Source of the DNA: Delphinapterus leucas
Taxonomy: Eukaryota > Chordata > Mammalia > Artiodactyla > Monodontidae
NCBI RefSeq assembly: GCF_002288925.2
Contig: NW_022097993.1
Coordinates: 9,516,185 to 9,580,184 of the forward strand
DNA length: 64,000 bases
Reading direction: 5' to 3'
This document shows, piece by piece, positions 28,201-40,200 of the stretch (positions are counted from its first letter, which is position 1; every line of letters starts with the position of its first letter). The translations under genes and the position numbers were made by a program. A model generated the notes under the pieces. That model made no database searches. It was not told the DNA's origin and worked only from the letters and a program-made list of their open reading frames with translations.

Positions 28201-31200
28201 GAAATTCTAAGTTCCTTCATGGCCATGACACTGCTTTTCTTAAACACTGTTATGACTCTAGCCATTAGAATAGTGCACACAGTAAATGCACAAAAAAGTT
28301 TTGCTGAATGAATGAGTAGCAATGTGGGTGCACATTTTAAATTTTTATTTATACTATTATTTTATATTCTTATTTGAGAAAACTTTAAGTTTGTAATAAT
28401 TTTTACATTGGAGATTTTACTAAGTTTTCTAGTCTCATAAATTCTATCCTAGAAATCAGTTAGCAGTAGAAGGAACTAGATTTAAATTCCAAATACGTTA
28501 AGTCATATTAAGAGGTAAAGGTGTTAAAGATTAAAGCATAATAAAATATTCAAAAAGCCTCCATAAAATACCACCTTGGGGTCCAACATTTGTAAGATGA
28601 CTTATTAATCTTTCCTGAGTGACGGCGTTTAGTTTTTCTTTCAAATTGAAATATACTAAATAAGATGTCACCCATGTGATGACTGAATTTCTGCTTCACC
28701 AGAAGAGAAGCAGTCAAAACACCCATAACCTTTTGCAGCCAGTTGGGAAACGACATGGCCTACGTATAAGAGCCATCACAGAAGAGGAGAATTGGGTGAA
28801 CAACGCCCAAGGAGGAAAACAAAGCAATGGAAATACATATCGTGGCACTTGTGACATCACAGCATGAAGTAGATTCAAAGCACTGATGTTATTTTTAAAA
28901 ACCTACCTTGTTGACTGACCCTAGCCCTGGACAATACTTGGCTTAAAAACACAATATTCGTAAAATAGATAAGAACGAGGTATTCTGTCTTAAATCAGGG
29001 AATGAGGCCCCAAAGCCTAAACTTCATTATTAACAAAACAAGACGATGAAGATCAGATCATCAACCAGTATAACAAAAGAATAGGCTCTATGATAGATTT
29101 TAATACATTTTAAAGCACCTGAGAATTTTAATTTAGTCAAGTATAGACAAAATCAATAGTTAAATATGTTTCTAGAAAATCGAAACCCTAAGACAAATGC
29201 TCATTAAGAGAGAACTCTCCCACTGGACCCCACTTTACTGTGTTTAAACCATGCCCTGTGCATGCTAGCTTCACTTCAGGAAACATTCTAAGGCGCTTTA
29301 TCAGAGGTGGATGCATTTAGTTTTGGAATCACCACCTCTTATGCTCTGGCCCCTAAAAGGAAGGCATCATAACCACATGGCCCTTGGCTACCCTCCACTT
29401 GGTGGCCTGCCGGCCTCTGGAAGCCACTTGTCTGTGGGGAGGAAGTGACTAGTACCTGTCATTCTCCGGAGACGCATGCTGGATTTGAATCCTGGGGCTA
29501 GGAGGCCGTCTCCTATCTAGAGAGGGGGACCATCTACCCCTGTTTGCCCAATGAACAAGACAGGAAAAAACAAGACATTTAGTAACTCCTAAAATAAAAG
29601 AATATATGGAACAAGAGGACTGGAAAATCACCCCAAAAAGTCAAAGTGTAGATTCTTTGCTCCATAATTTACTACTCTTCACTTTTGCAGGCCTTGGAAA
29701 GATAAATGACAATATTGTAGGAAAATAAAACTTGTAGCCTTACATGTGAATAGAGAAACAACTTATTTGGGAAGATGTTTGAAATCTCCTGTGTAATTTT
29801 GTTCTTTTAAATGTGGTGTGTCTGCAAAACTATACATACACATAAATACACATATATAACTTTACAAAGATGCATCCTTAAGAATCAGGCAGATGTCTGA
29901 ATAAAATAGATTTAAGAAGCCACCAATGCTTATTTGATACTAGGTCTTGAAATTACCAGATAAAGTGGCAAATGAGGTGTGTGAATTTAATACAAAGCAG
30001 AAGCATAGTTTAAGTGGAAGAAATAAAACTACTCTCTAGTGTGGAAACAATAACATGGAGAAATAATTCATGGAAACGCTACCAGTGAAGTCCTAACAAG
30101 TTTTCTGGGGGAAAACTGCAGGGTTAGTAACTGAAATGAGAAAATTGTGAGCAAAAACCATTGATGGATAAAAGTGGGAAATACAGATAAGTGCCATTGT
30201 AAAATAGCATTACCTTCAAAAAATCTTGTTAATCTTTACTTGCAAAGGTCTCTCTCCACGGGGTAAACAGTTGTTTTCTTATTTCAGCATTTACAAGAAT
30301 ACTGTTTTTCTGATTAACAGTTAAAAAGAAGTTTGAAACTTGGTTCATTCTTTTGTTAAACTGTCTTGAGATTCTGTCTCTGCATAACCACAAATTACAG
30401 ACATCCGGGCAAATACTGAAAAGAGGCAGTAAGGGACTGGACGGCCCAAATTTGGAAATTTTAATATATTCGATATGAACATTTTAAGCAGGATAATTTC
30501 TCTGCATATTGGCTTCCTCATATGCAACAAGGGATCACTGAATGGGGTTTAAGACTCATCTAACTATACGATTTTATAATAATCCAAAGAAGACCAGTCG
30601 TAACATTTTTTAAGAGCCATCTCTTTTTGCTGTTAACTTGGCTTCATGGATTTATTAGACAATTTGGACAAAAGCAGCAGAGGGCTATCAACATGTGACC
30701 AGGATACCTTTAGTCAGCAGGTCTCTTCTCTGAAAGACCCTGGGAAGACTCTTTGTCATCACTCAGCCTTGGATGGATTGAAGGAGGGCTCTGAGGAAGC
30801 CGTGAAGCAAACAAAGATACTTGAAAGCAGAATTTGGGCAGAAGAGAAAACCGTGTGGCATGTCCTCTGGAATGTGTTATGTGTTTGTGAAATTGAAAAC
30901 AAATTTGCATTCACTTCAAATTATTGAATTATTTTAAGTGAGTATATAGTTGGTCAATCCAATCGGAATGCTTGAAAATGTAGCTTTGCACCTTACTGGC
31001 TTTTGTTCTGCAGACACAATAAAGAAAAACATTTCTAAAATAGTTGAAAACAATTATAGCTAGTGTTTTTCACATGCAATTGTACTCAGTCATGAGAAAA
31101 CTTAAGGTGTTCTTTAAAAATACAGAGTCGATATGCTTTTCTTTAAACATTTTTGAAGGAATAAGTAATATTCACTTGACAAGATTATGAATAACCTTGC

Positions 31201-34200
31201 TTCCTGAGGCAAAATTCCAGTCCTTGTGTTTATTTAAACATGAAAAGTAAAGAAAAATGCTATAATTATGAAACATGCAGTGAAAGCCATGAAAGAGAGG
31301 GTGTACGTTTAGAAACAAGGCATTGTGAATGCAAGCTATTAAAAGGTAAACTTTTAGAAATATTTAGCATCATTCATGTATACCTGTGCACTCAAAGTCC
31401 TTCTGAATGCTGATATGCAGTCCCAATAACATAAATGTTTGCTTCACCCTCATATCTTGGATATGATGAGAGTAGGATCAAATTATACCCAATTTTTGTC
31501 CAAAGAACAGGCATCACATAAGTTTTAATATCATGCATTTGTGAGCTTGAAATATACTAACGTTTTATATGTTTTTAAAATGTGTCCAACTTCTTTCTCT
31601 GTTTCTCCTATCACACAGAAGGACCAAAATTAGAATCTTTATTCCCTTATTATTGAGCAAAACACACACCTTCCACGTCCGTTTTCATGCTAGAAGCGAA
31701 CATGGCAGGCTACACTGGAGTCATTAATCACGAAACTGAACTAGAACAGCCCCTTCTTGATTTTTCTTCCCAACTGTCTTGCCTGTGGGTTACCTTAGTT
31801 GCATTAAAAGTGCTTTAATCTCAGGTATTCTAAACTCATTAATTCAGAAACATCTATTTGTTGGGAGCCCATCCTTTTCTCTGTGCTCAGAACAGGAGGG
31901 GAAGGGTCACTCTGGTGGCTGTGGAACTGAAGGAACAGGCTGGGGCCTCCCCAAATAAGGGGCTACAGTGTCTTGTTTTGCTTTGTTTGGGCAGTTACAT
32001 CAACTACACCCAGCACAGAATAAGTAATGAATAAATATTTGCAAATATTTAAGTAGATAATAAGAGGATAAGATTTGAGGTTTGGGGGTAATACTGGTAA
32101 GAAGTAATAAGAAACTTAACTAAGAAATCAACAGCGGTGGGCTTCCCTGGTGGCACAGTGGTTGAGAGTCCGCCTGCCGATGCAGGGGGCACGGGTTCGT
32201 GCCCCGGGAAGATCCCACATGCCGCGGAGTGGCTGGGCCCGTGAGCCATGGCTGCTGAGCCTGCGCGTCCGGAGCCTGTGCTCCGCGGCGGGAGAGGCCA
32301 CAACAGTGAGAGGCCCGCGTACCGCAAAAAAAAAAAAGAAAAGAAATCAACAGCGGTAAGGGGACCCACCGAGGAGATATAAGGACATAGAACTGACAGT
32401 CCTCAGCAAGCAATGAAATGGTTCTTACATTGGGGCTCTTCCCCCCAGCAAGGATATACCTTACAACAAAAGTGCGTGTGTTTAAATGTGTCATTCGTAT
32501 GTATGCTTGCATATTTACACATCTTTCAGTGGTGCATATGTCCTGGCAGAGCATGGCTAAGCAGCTTAACTATCTAAAAGAGAGATTATATGGAAATGTA
32601 AACCATTCATTCCCTAAATAGCACACACAAAAAATATCTGTGAAGTTCTGTCATATTAGACACCAAACCTGAACAGACTAGAGATCTGATTATACAGTAC
32701 ATATTTTTATTGTCTATTCCCATTATTCATTTAGTCCTTTGAAACATTTTCCCCAATCCTATTTTAAGTGAAAATTAATATAGGTGCTTATACGTTGGAA
32801 TAAAGTTTACTTACTTCAATTCAAGTTACAGTTAAGTTTTAGGTAGGAACTTCCTTTCTCTTAGGCCTCGTGTTTCCATGTGGAGGGAAATTCCTTCAAG
32901 TCCTACTTCGGGCCTCTCTCCACCCCAAGGAGGGAGGAGGGGGACTTTGTGTTAAAGAATCAGGCAGTGATGACTTAGCCCCTTCTGGATTCCTCCTTCC
33001 TAATCAGTCTGCCTGCAAACAGCAAACCCCACAGCAAATCAACCTGCACAGTAGCCCTCACAAGGCAGAAGCCTCTCGTGGTTCAGAAAGTGTGGCAGCC
33101 TCTTGGTGAGTCACCAGCAAGCTTACAACCTGAAGTCTAGCTTCTGAACTTGTTCACTGTATTTACGGTGATAATTAGATCCCCCACCTTGCAGTTCTTG
33201 GGTCTAGCTCACAACTGGACACAGATTCGGGAGCAGAAAATATGGGGTGTTTTTTTAAGTTCCCCCAAAGCCCCAGATGGAACATGTACTAAGTAAAAAA
33301 TAATAATGCTATCGCAAGAGATGGTAAGGCCAAATATGATCCCTGAGCTCCAGGAGTACAACCTAGTGGAAGAAACAAGCGTGACTAAGTGAAACAGAAC
33401 GCATGTGATGTTACATGGGCCCAGAAAAGAGAGTTAATAATTCTGCCTGGCAAGGAAAGGCGAGCATGTGCGGGAGAGGTTAAGAGAAGTTTTATAGACG
33501 AAATGGTTATTTGACCTCCTGTTTTGAAGAATGAGGAGAATTTTTAGGCAGACAACAAAGGAAAAAGGGTATTTCAATTTTAATGGGAAAAAGACTTGAG
33601 ACAAAAAGGAACAGAACGATTAATAGAGCTTATGAGAAATTAACGGGGCAAGAATGGCATCGGAAGTGGGGATGGGCTATAGTATAATGAAGCAGGGAGG
33701 GGGGGCGGTATCTGTCTTGGAGATTCTTGAAGGAGAACCGATAGGACTTCTTGTCTCATCAAATGAGACGAAGGAGCAGAAGTATTTCCAGATTATGTGG
33801 ATGGTTATATGTCAAAGCTGCCAAAGTACAGGGACATTTCGGAAGAGAAAGCATTTTGCTGGCAGAGGATGTGAGGGAGACAGTGCATTTGATTTCGACT
33901 TTTGATGCACACAGGGTCTACCAACCACCAAGAAATTTAGGCCTGGTTTGCAGGGGAGGGTCTGGCATGACCAGTTACAGTGGAGTGTTGTCTCCATATG
34001 TATTAGTGTGGAAACTTTTTTTTAAGCTTATTTATTTATTTTTGGCTGTGTTAGGTCTTCGTTGCTGCGCACGGGCTTTCTCTAGTTGTGTCGAGCGGGG
34101 GCTACTCTTCGTTGCGGTGCGCGGGCTTCTCATTGCGGTGGCTTGTCTTGTTGCGGAGCACGGGCTTCTCATTGCGGTGGCTTGTCTTGTTGCGGAGCAC

Positions 34201-37200
34201 GGGCTCTAGGCACGCGGGCTCATTAGTTGTGGTTTGAGGGCTCAGTAGTTGTGGCTCACGGGCTTAGTTGCTCCGCGGCATGTGGGATCTTCCCAGACCA
34301 GGGCTCGAACCGGTGTCCCCTGCATTGGCAGGCGGATTCTTAACCACTGCGCGACCAGGGATGCCCCAGTGTGGAAACTTCTGACTGATAGACATATAAT
34401 TTCAGGGATGGGATGGGTGGGGCAAAAGAGGAAAGCTGAGGGGGAGACAGAGACAGGGAGGTTAAGCAGCCTGTAAAGGAGACTGCCTTAGCACAGAGGT
34501 GTTAGGGAATTTGTGAAGGATACTGAAGAAAGGAGAGGTTAGATTTCTGGAAGAGGTCAAGGAAGAAGATAAAACATCCAAGGAAAGGAATCATTCTCCA
34601 GGTGCTCTAGAAATCAGTGTTTCTGAACACGTAAGCAACATTCTGCTGTAAAACCCAGGAAAGGAAAGGTTAACAGCAGGCCTGGAACTCACTCCTTCCT
34701 GATCAGGGAACAAGGGGGAACCGATGACCTCAAGCTGACCTTGACACAGATGAAGGAAGGTACAGTGACCTTGACCAGACCTCCTTGTAAGCATGCAGTG
34801 GTATTTGCTAGAGAAAAGGTAAAAGAGAGTCCTTATCTATTCAACGTCTTCAGCAGGGTACAACTAGTCTTTCTACATCTTTCACTGTAAATGAACCCCA
34901 AATTTCCTGACTTATAGGTCATGACTGGATGGGGCAATGGGGTAACCCCTACGTATCTTTGCTAGTTGTGTAATCAACAGAATATGTTATATAATGGAGA
35001 TGCTCAAACACAGAAATTACTTCCTCTGCAAACAGTGTTTCCACGTGCCTGTCTCAAATTTCATCTGTTAACCTGGGCCAAACCATCCTCGTAAGGGAGA
35101 AAAGGCTGGCCTGATGGTTTTGGGGTCCTTCGGCAAGAGAACATGCTAACTGTGCCTGGCGCTCCTTTATCTTGGAATAATCAGTGAAGTGTGGTGTGGG
35201 GTACTGAGTCTGCTTTAACAATTTCATCCTTTGTACTAACACAGAACTTCCTTTGCTTTCAGAGTTAGTGAAGATACTCCAGAGAAGGGCATTAAGTAGG
35301 TATAACAGCATACACATGTTCATCAAGATGGTTTAGAATCAGCAAATTGTTTGACCTCGATAGGTTACAAGGCTGTGGAAATATTGATATGTCACCATCT
35401 CAAGAATATGAAGTTATGTCTTTAACAACTTTTCTATAATATCTTATCTACTATGTATATGTCAGGCATTGATCAGCTCTCTGGTCAGTCACCAGAACTA
35501 AGTAACCTGGAAAACCCTCAAAGCTTCCCCAGTTCCTACTCTCCTCACGTCCTGTCTGGGGACTTACAGGTGCATCTTCCAAAGAGCACAAAGCCCCCAC
35601 TGCTGGTCCTACTCTGTCCTGTCTCAAAGCTGCTCAGAGGTCTGTGCGCAGAAGGACGGCATCCTCCACACCAAGACACACCTACAGCATCTGTAAATTT
35701 CCTCATGAGAACTCATCTCACTTTATTTTCTTCTTGACAACAAATTGACCCCAATAAGTTAAAGAACATTAGTAACACCAATTCCAGTCCCCTTTCATTT
35801 TTTTTCAAGGGGAAATTTATTTTTTATTCAATAGATAGAGTGAATGTAGGTTTCAATCATATTTTCTCTTCTTCTATCAAAAGCACGTATCATAAGTGAG
35901 TGCACTCAGACCTCACTATGACCTGTAAAAGAATCGTGGCCAGATTATTTGTCTACAGGTTGGCCTGTTCTAAGGGTATTATCAGAGATGAAATTCACCA
36001 ATACATGGATCTGTGAATTCTCTGGCTTCAGAGCAACAAGAGAACACGTGCTCGACAGGCTTCAGCGACAGAATAAAACTGTACTGTCCAATGTAGTAGC
36101 CACAAGTGGTCAAGGAGCACTGTGAAAAAAGAATGCAGGGCTTCCCTGGTGGCGCAGCGGTTGGGAGTCCGCCTGCCGATGCAGGGGACGCGGGTTCGTG
36201 CCCCGGTCTGGGGAGATCCCACGTGCCGCGGAGCAGCTGGGCTCGTGAGCCATGGCCGCTGAGCTTGCGCGTCTGGAGCCTGTGCTCCGCAACGGGAGAG
36301 GCCACAACAGTGAGAGGCCTGTGTACAGCAAAAAAAAAAAAAAAAGGAATGCAAAATACCTCACTAACAGTTTTTAACTGATTATATGTTAAAATGATAA
36401 TATTTCAGATATATACTAAAGTATTAAAGTTAATTTCATATTTTAATATGGCAAACAGAAAGTTTAAAATTATGCATGTGGCTCAAACTGTATTTCTGTT
36501 AGACAGAACCAATAGAGATGACATTTAAGATGTTAGGGTATCGTTGTAGTCAGAAGATTCTGCTGACTTCATTCTATCCTTGTTTTAACACTAACCAGAA
36601 ACATATAAGGAAATAATAATAAGTAAAAAAATATAAAAATGTTTTTTCTTGCTACTCTTGTACATATTTTTTGGGGGTAATATACAACAAATGAGAATAA
36701 TGAAACAATTTCAATTGTGAATTTAGAAGAGCCCATTTAACTAAAGAAGAGCCCATTTCAACTAAAATGTCTTCTACAAATGTAAAGAAATACAAAAAGT
36801 TAGATTCCATTGTTTTCTATTACAAATTTTGCGAATACAAAATTAAAAAGTAGATTTTTTTAGTAGGATCTTATGAAGACACTAAAAAATGAACATGTCT
36901 ACCTGTACCAATCATTAAATTCCAGAAATAAACATCTCATAAATAAGTGAGTAGAATCAGACTAGAAAGATTGCTAAAGGAAAGATTTAAGCAGCCTCTG
37001 AAGAAGAGGAAAAGTGGGTTACATTAACACAACTAAACATTTTTCTTCAGGATTTGTGAAGAGGTATTATGCAAATTTCCAGTGAATGACTTCTAATTGA
37101 AAAGAGATAACAATTATAACCAAGACTATCAATTATAACCAAGTTTACTGGAATAGAAAGTTCCACCACAATGGAAAAATTAGCTGGCTCACAATTAGGA

Positions 37201-40200
37201 GACAGCGTAGTACATGACCATTTAATTAAAGTCAGAATTATTTATTAATCAATCAATTTAAAGTGTTAAGCAAAATTACGTATGTGTGTATATAATGTGC
37301 CTTTATTTTTGTAAGGCATCAGGAAATCTATAATAAACATACTATTTTTTGTTGAAATATAACTTAAGGCAAAACGATCTATATCAAAGAGCAAGTTGAT
37401 TTAAAAAAAAACTGAAAATAGATGCACAAAGGAAGTATTCTATCTAAATAAGATTCTTGTTTTGCATTTATGGAAGACTGTAGTTGAACCTATAAATACT
37501 ATTTATCAGCGGAAGTACTAGGAAAGTGATCTTCCCCTTCAGATAACTCACAGGCTCTCACAACCATATCAGCGTACCGAAGGCTCCCTGAGTAGGTGTA
37601 AAGAAAACCACTGAACAGCAACAAAAGGGGAAAAGCAGCAGCGAGAAGCAGTTACAAATCACGTCACGCCATTTGCAACAGCATTCACGGAAATATGTGT
37701 ATGTGCTCCCTCTGGCTCTGCCACATACACACATCTCTACACAGGCGTGTACAGAAGGGAGGGGAAATGCAGACAGTCGGCAAGTGAACGTGGATGAATA
37801 AGCTGTGAGACTCAATGACACAAAACAAAGTGATAGGGAAAAAAATGACTGTACAAAATGACAGGAGATTAAGAAAGTCTTTATACCTTTCTCGTTCTGG
37901 TGAATGCAAACTAGCATCTGGTCTCAAGCAGTTGGTACTAGCACTCCTCGCCCTGTCAAGGGAGGGCTGCAGGTCACTAGTGCCAGTGCATTGCATCCAG
38001 GGTGGAGGAGAAAGACAGAGAAAACAGAGAGAGGAAGACCAGTTAGAGAGGAAAGCATCGAGTCCTGTCCCCTTTACACAAAGTGCAGAATCACTGCGAG
38101 TCGGTTCATAAGGGTGTGAGCGCTGACAGGATGGCCGTGCACAGTTTTGTTTAGAAAAAGACACTAAACAAAGATTATGCTTGAATTGCTTTGCATAATT
38201 TTTTTAAAAGGGTCTCAGACTGAAAAAAATGAGGCTAAGTCACACCTACTTATGAAAAAACTGGATACAGAAAGCACTGAAACAAAACGCCTAACACTTC
38301 ATTACCAAGGACAGATGCCACACCAAAACAAAATGAAGGACAGCAGAGGAGGAAAATTTTACAACTCAGCTATTTTGGTTCAAACACTAGACAGGGGAGG
38401 TGGACGGTATGACGTCCAAACGTCCTTACCTAACCAGAATCTGATCAGTAAACCTCAGTGCTCTCGAGTGAAAGCATTCATGGTGAAGGGGTTTGGTTTT
38501 AGTATGTGCAGGCAGAATTGAGCTCCACAAAGTAAAATCGTCCCAAAATAAAATAATATAAAATCAATTCTCATAATTGAAATCAACAAGTAAAACAACA
38601 AATAAATGACAAAGAAGACAACGACTAGAAATCCGATATTTGAGTAAGCAGATTTCATTTAGAGAAATATTCCAGCATAGGTTTTATAATTAAAGCTATT
38701 TTTACTTTTTTTATTGTATTTTTAAATTAGTTTTTATTGGACGATAGTTGATTTACACTGTTGTGTTAGTTTCTGCTATACAGCAAAATGAATCAGTTAT
38801 ACATATGCATATATCCACTCTTTTTTAGATTCTATTCCCATATAATTAAAAAGTAATGAGCAGAGTTCCCTGCGCTATACAGGAGGTTCTTATCAGCTGC
38901 CTATTTTATATGTAGTAGAGTGTGTATGTCAATCCCAATCTCCCAATTTATCCTTCCCCCCCGTTCCCCCTAAAAGCTATTTTTAGATATCATGAGTTTT
39001 CTCTGTATCAAATTAATTTTAAGAGGAAATGCTAATGCTTTATTAGAAAGTAAATTTGCTATTTTTAGTTGGTGAGGGATTAGGGATTAGTTTATAACTG
39101 AGACTCACTGTTGTGACTCTTACCTGTAAATATTCCAGTGAGAACAGCTCTCTAACAAGGGCATCTTGGGCGGTAATGTTTTATAGTGCCTAACAAGATG
39201 TCTGGAACATGGGAACGCAGACATGCAGGAAACAGAAAAATACATGTGAAGCGAATTTTATCAGGATATGAAAAAAGTAGGAGGCCTAGAAAGCTACAAA
39301 CACAGATGGATCTTTTGTTTTTCTCAGAAAAACCACAATAATTATTTGAAGGTAGGAAAAGAACTGTTAAATATGGAATCATGGGCATGTCTTCATAATT
39401 AAGATGAAGACTTAAGTTATAGTTTTAAAAGCCTTAATTTGAAAAAGATTTGAGAACTACACTCTATGAAGTAACCAACATGAAACTTACTATTTAATCC
39501 CTGTGTAATATTATACCTGCTTCTATGGAAATAACTCATAGCTAAAAGTACTAATCAAATAATTTATGAAATTTGGGAATTAATATGACTAAAAGTTAAT
39601 AGTCTAATAACAAGCAAAATGCTGACCAGCATTGCAGGGACAAGGCTGGTCACAGTACTGAAGGCAGTAAAGGAAGGAAGGTCAAGAGGTGACTGCAGGG
39701 CTTCCCTGGTGGTGCAGTGGTTGAGAGTCCACCTGCCGATGCAGGAGATGCGGGTTCCTGCCCCGGTCCGGGAAGATCCTACATGCCGCGGAGCGGCTCG
39801 GCCCGTGAGCCATAGCTGCTGAGCCTGTGCGTCCGGAGCCTGTGCTCCGCAACGGGAGAGGCCACAACAGTGAGAGGCCCGCGTACCGCAAAAAAAAAAA
39901 GAGGTGACTGCAGTGGACAAGTCCTTTCCATTTGTCACCTTCTGGATACAAATCCAACAGCAGGTAACATTTATCACCAGAAATTGGGTGGGATGGGTAT
40001 TAGCTGCAACCAGAACATGAATTCTGACTTGGCAGAAACAAGACCCAACATCATTTGAATTCCTTTAAAACCTATAAGGAATTGTGGACTGTCTATATCA
40101 CCAAGGGTAAACCTGGTCCTGTCAATGAATGTTTTGGTAATTTAATAATGTTTCTACAAACTTTAACTGTCAATATGAAAATCTATTGTCCATTTTGGCT

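Larger units (their letters stand above)
20679..29455 (-). other. RIMS2: RIMS2 intron w15-w16 (8,777 bp)
   Basis: The longest intron. A cluster of old repeats occupies about 21.6-25.1 kb (L1, MIR and L2 pieces). A poly-T run lies at 25325-25344. From 25.4 to 29.4 kb it is AT-rich with little recognisable apart from an L2-like tail near 28235-28320. Confidence 0.8.
29540..37886 (-). other. RIMS2: RIMS2 intron w14-w15 (8,347 bp)
   Basis: The most repeat-rich intron here: CHR SINEs at 36138-36346 and 32139-32340, a CHR-2 SINE at 34018-34367 set in L2-like sequence from about 33320, and an L2-like end near 31830-31905. The unique-looking stretch 34500-35000 may be an old repeat I cannot name. 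Confidence 0.8.

Noticed and set aside
30646..30927. 93-aa plus-strand ORF (MDLLDNLDKSS...)
   Set aside because: Antisense to RIMS2 in an intron, with no recognised domain, no visible promoter or splice structure and no family I know. One ORF of this length is expected by chance.
33751..34209. 152-aa plus-strand ORF ending in repeated LLIAVACLVAEHG
   Set aside because: It runs from old repeat sequence into the CHR-2 SINE; the repeated peptide is the 39-bp tandem duplication.
35453..35737. 94-aa plus-strand ORF
   Set aside because: No recognisable family, and it lies in intronic sequence among old repeats. Probably chance.
37966..37976. Inner CAG acceptor ten bases inside exon w14
   Set aside because: Its use would shift the frame and remove the conserved Asp-Leu-Gln residues, so the outer TAG acceptor was chosen.
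37558..38164. 119- and 159-aa minus-strand ORFs
   Set aside because: The longer ORF contains exon w14 but continues into introns on both sides; the rest has no coding character. Only the spliced exon is kept.
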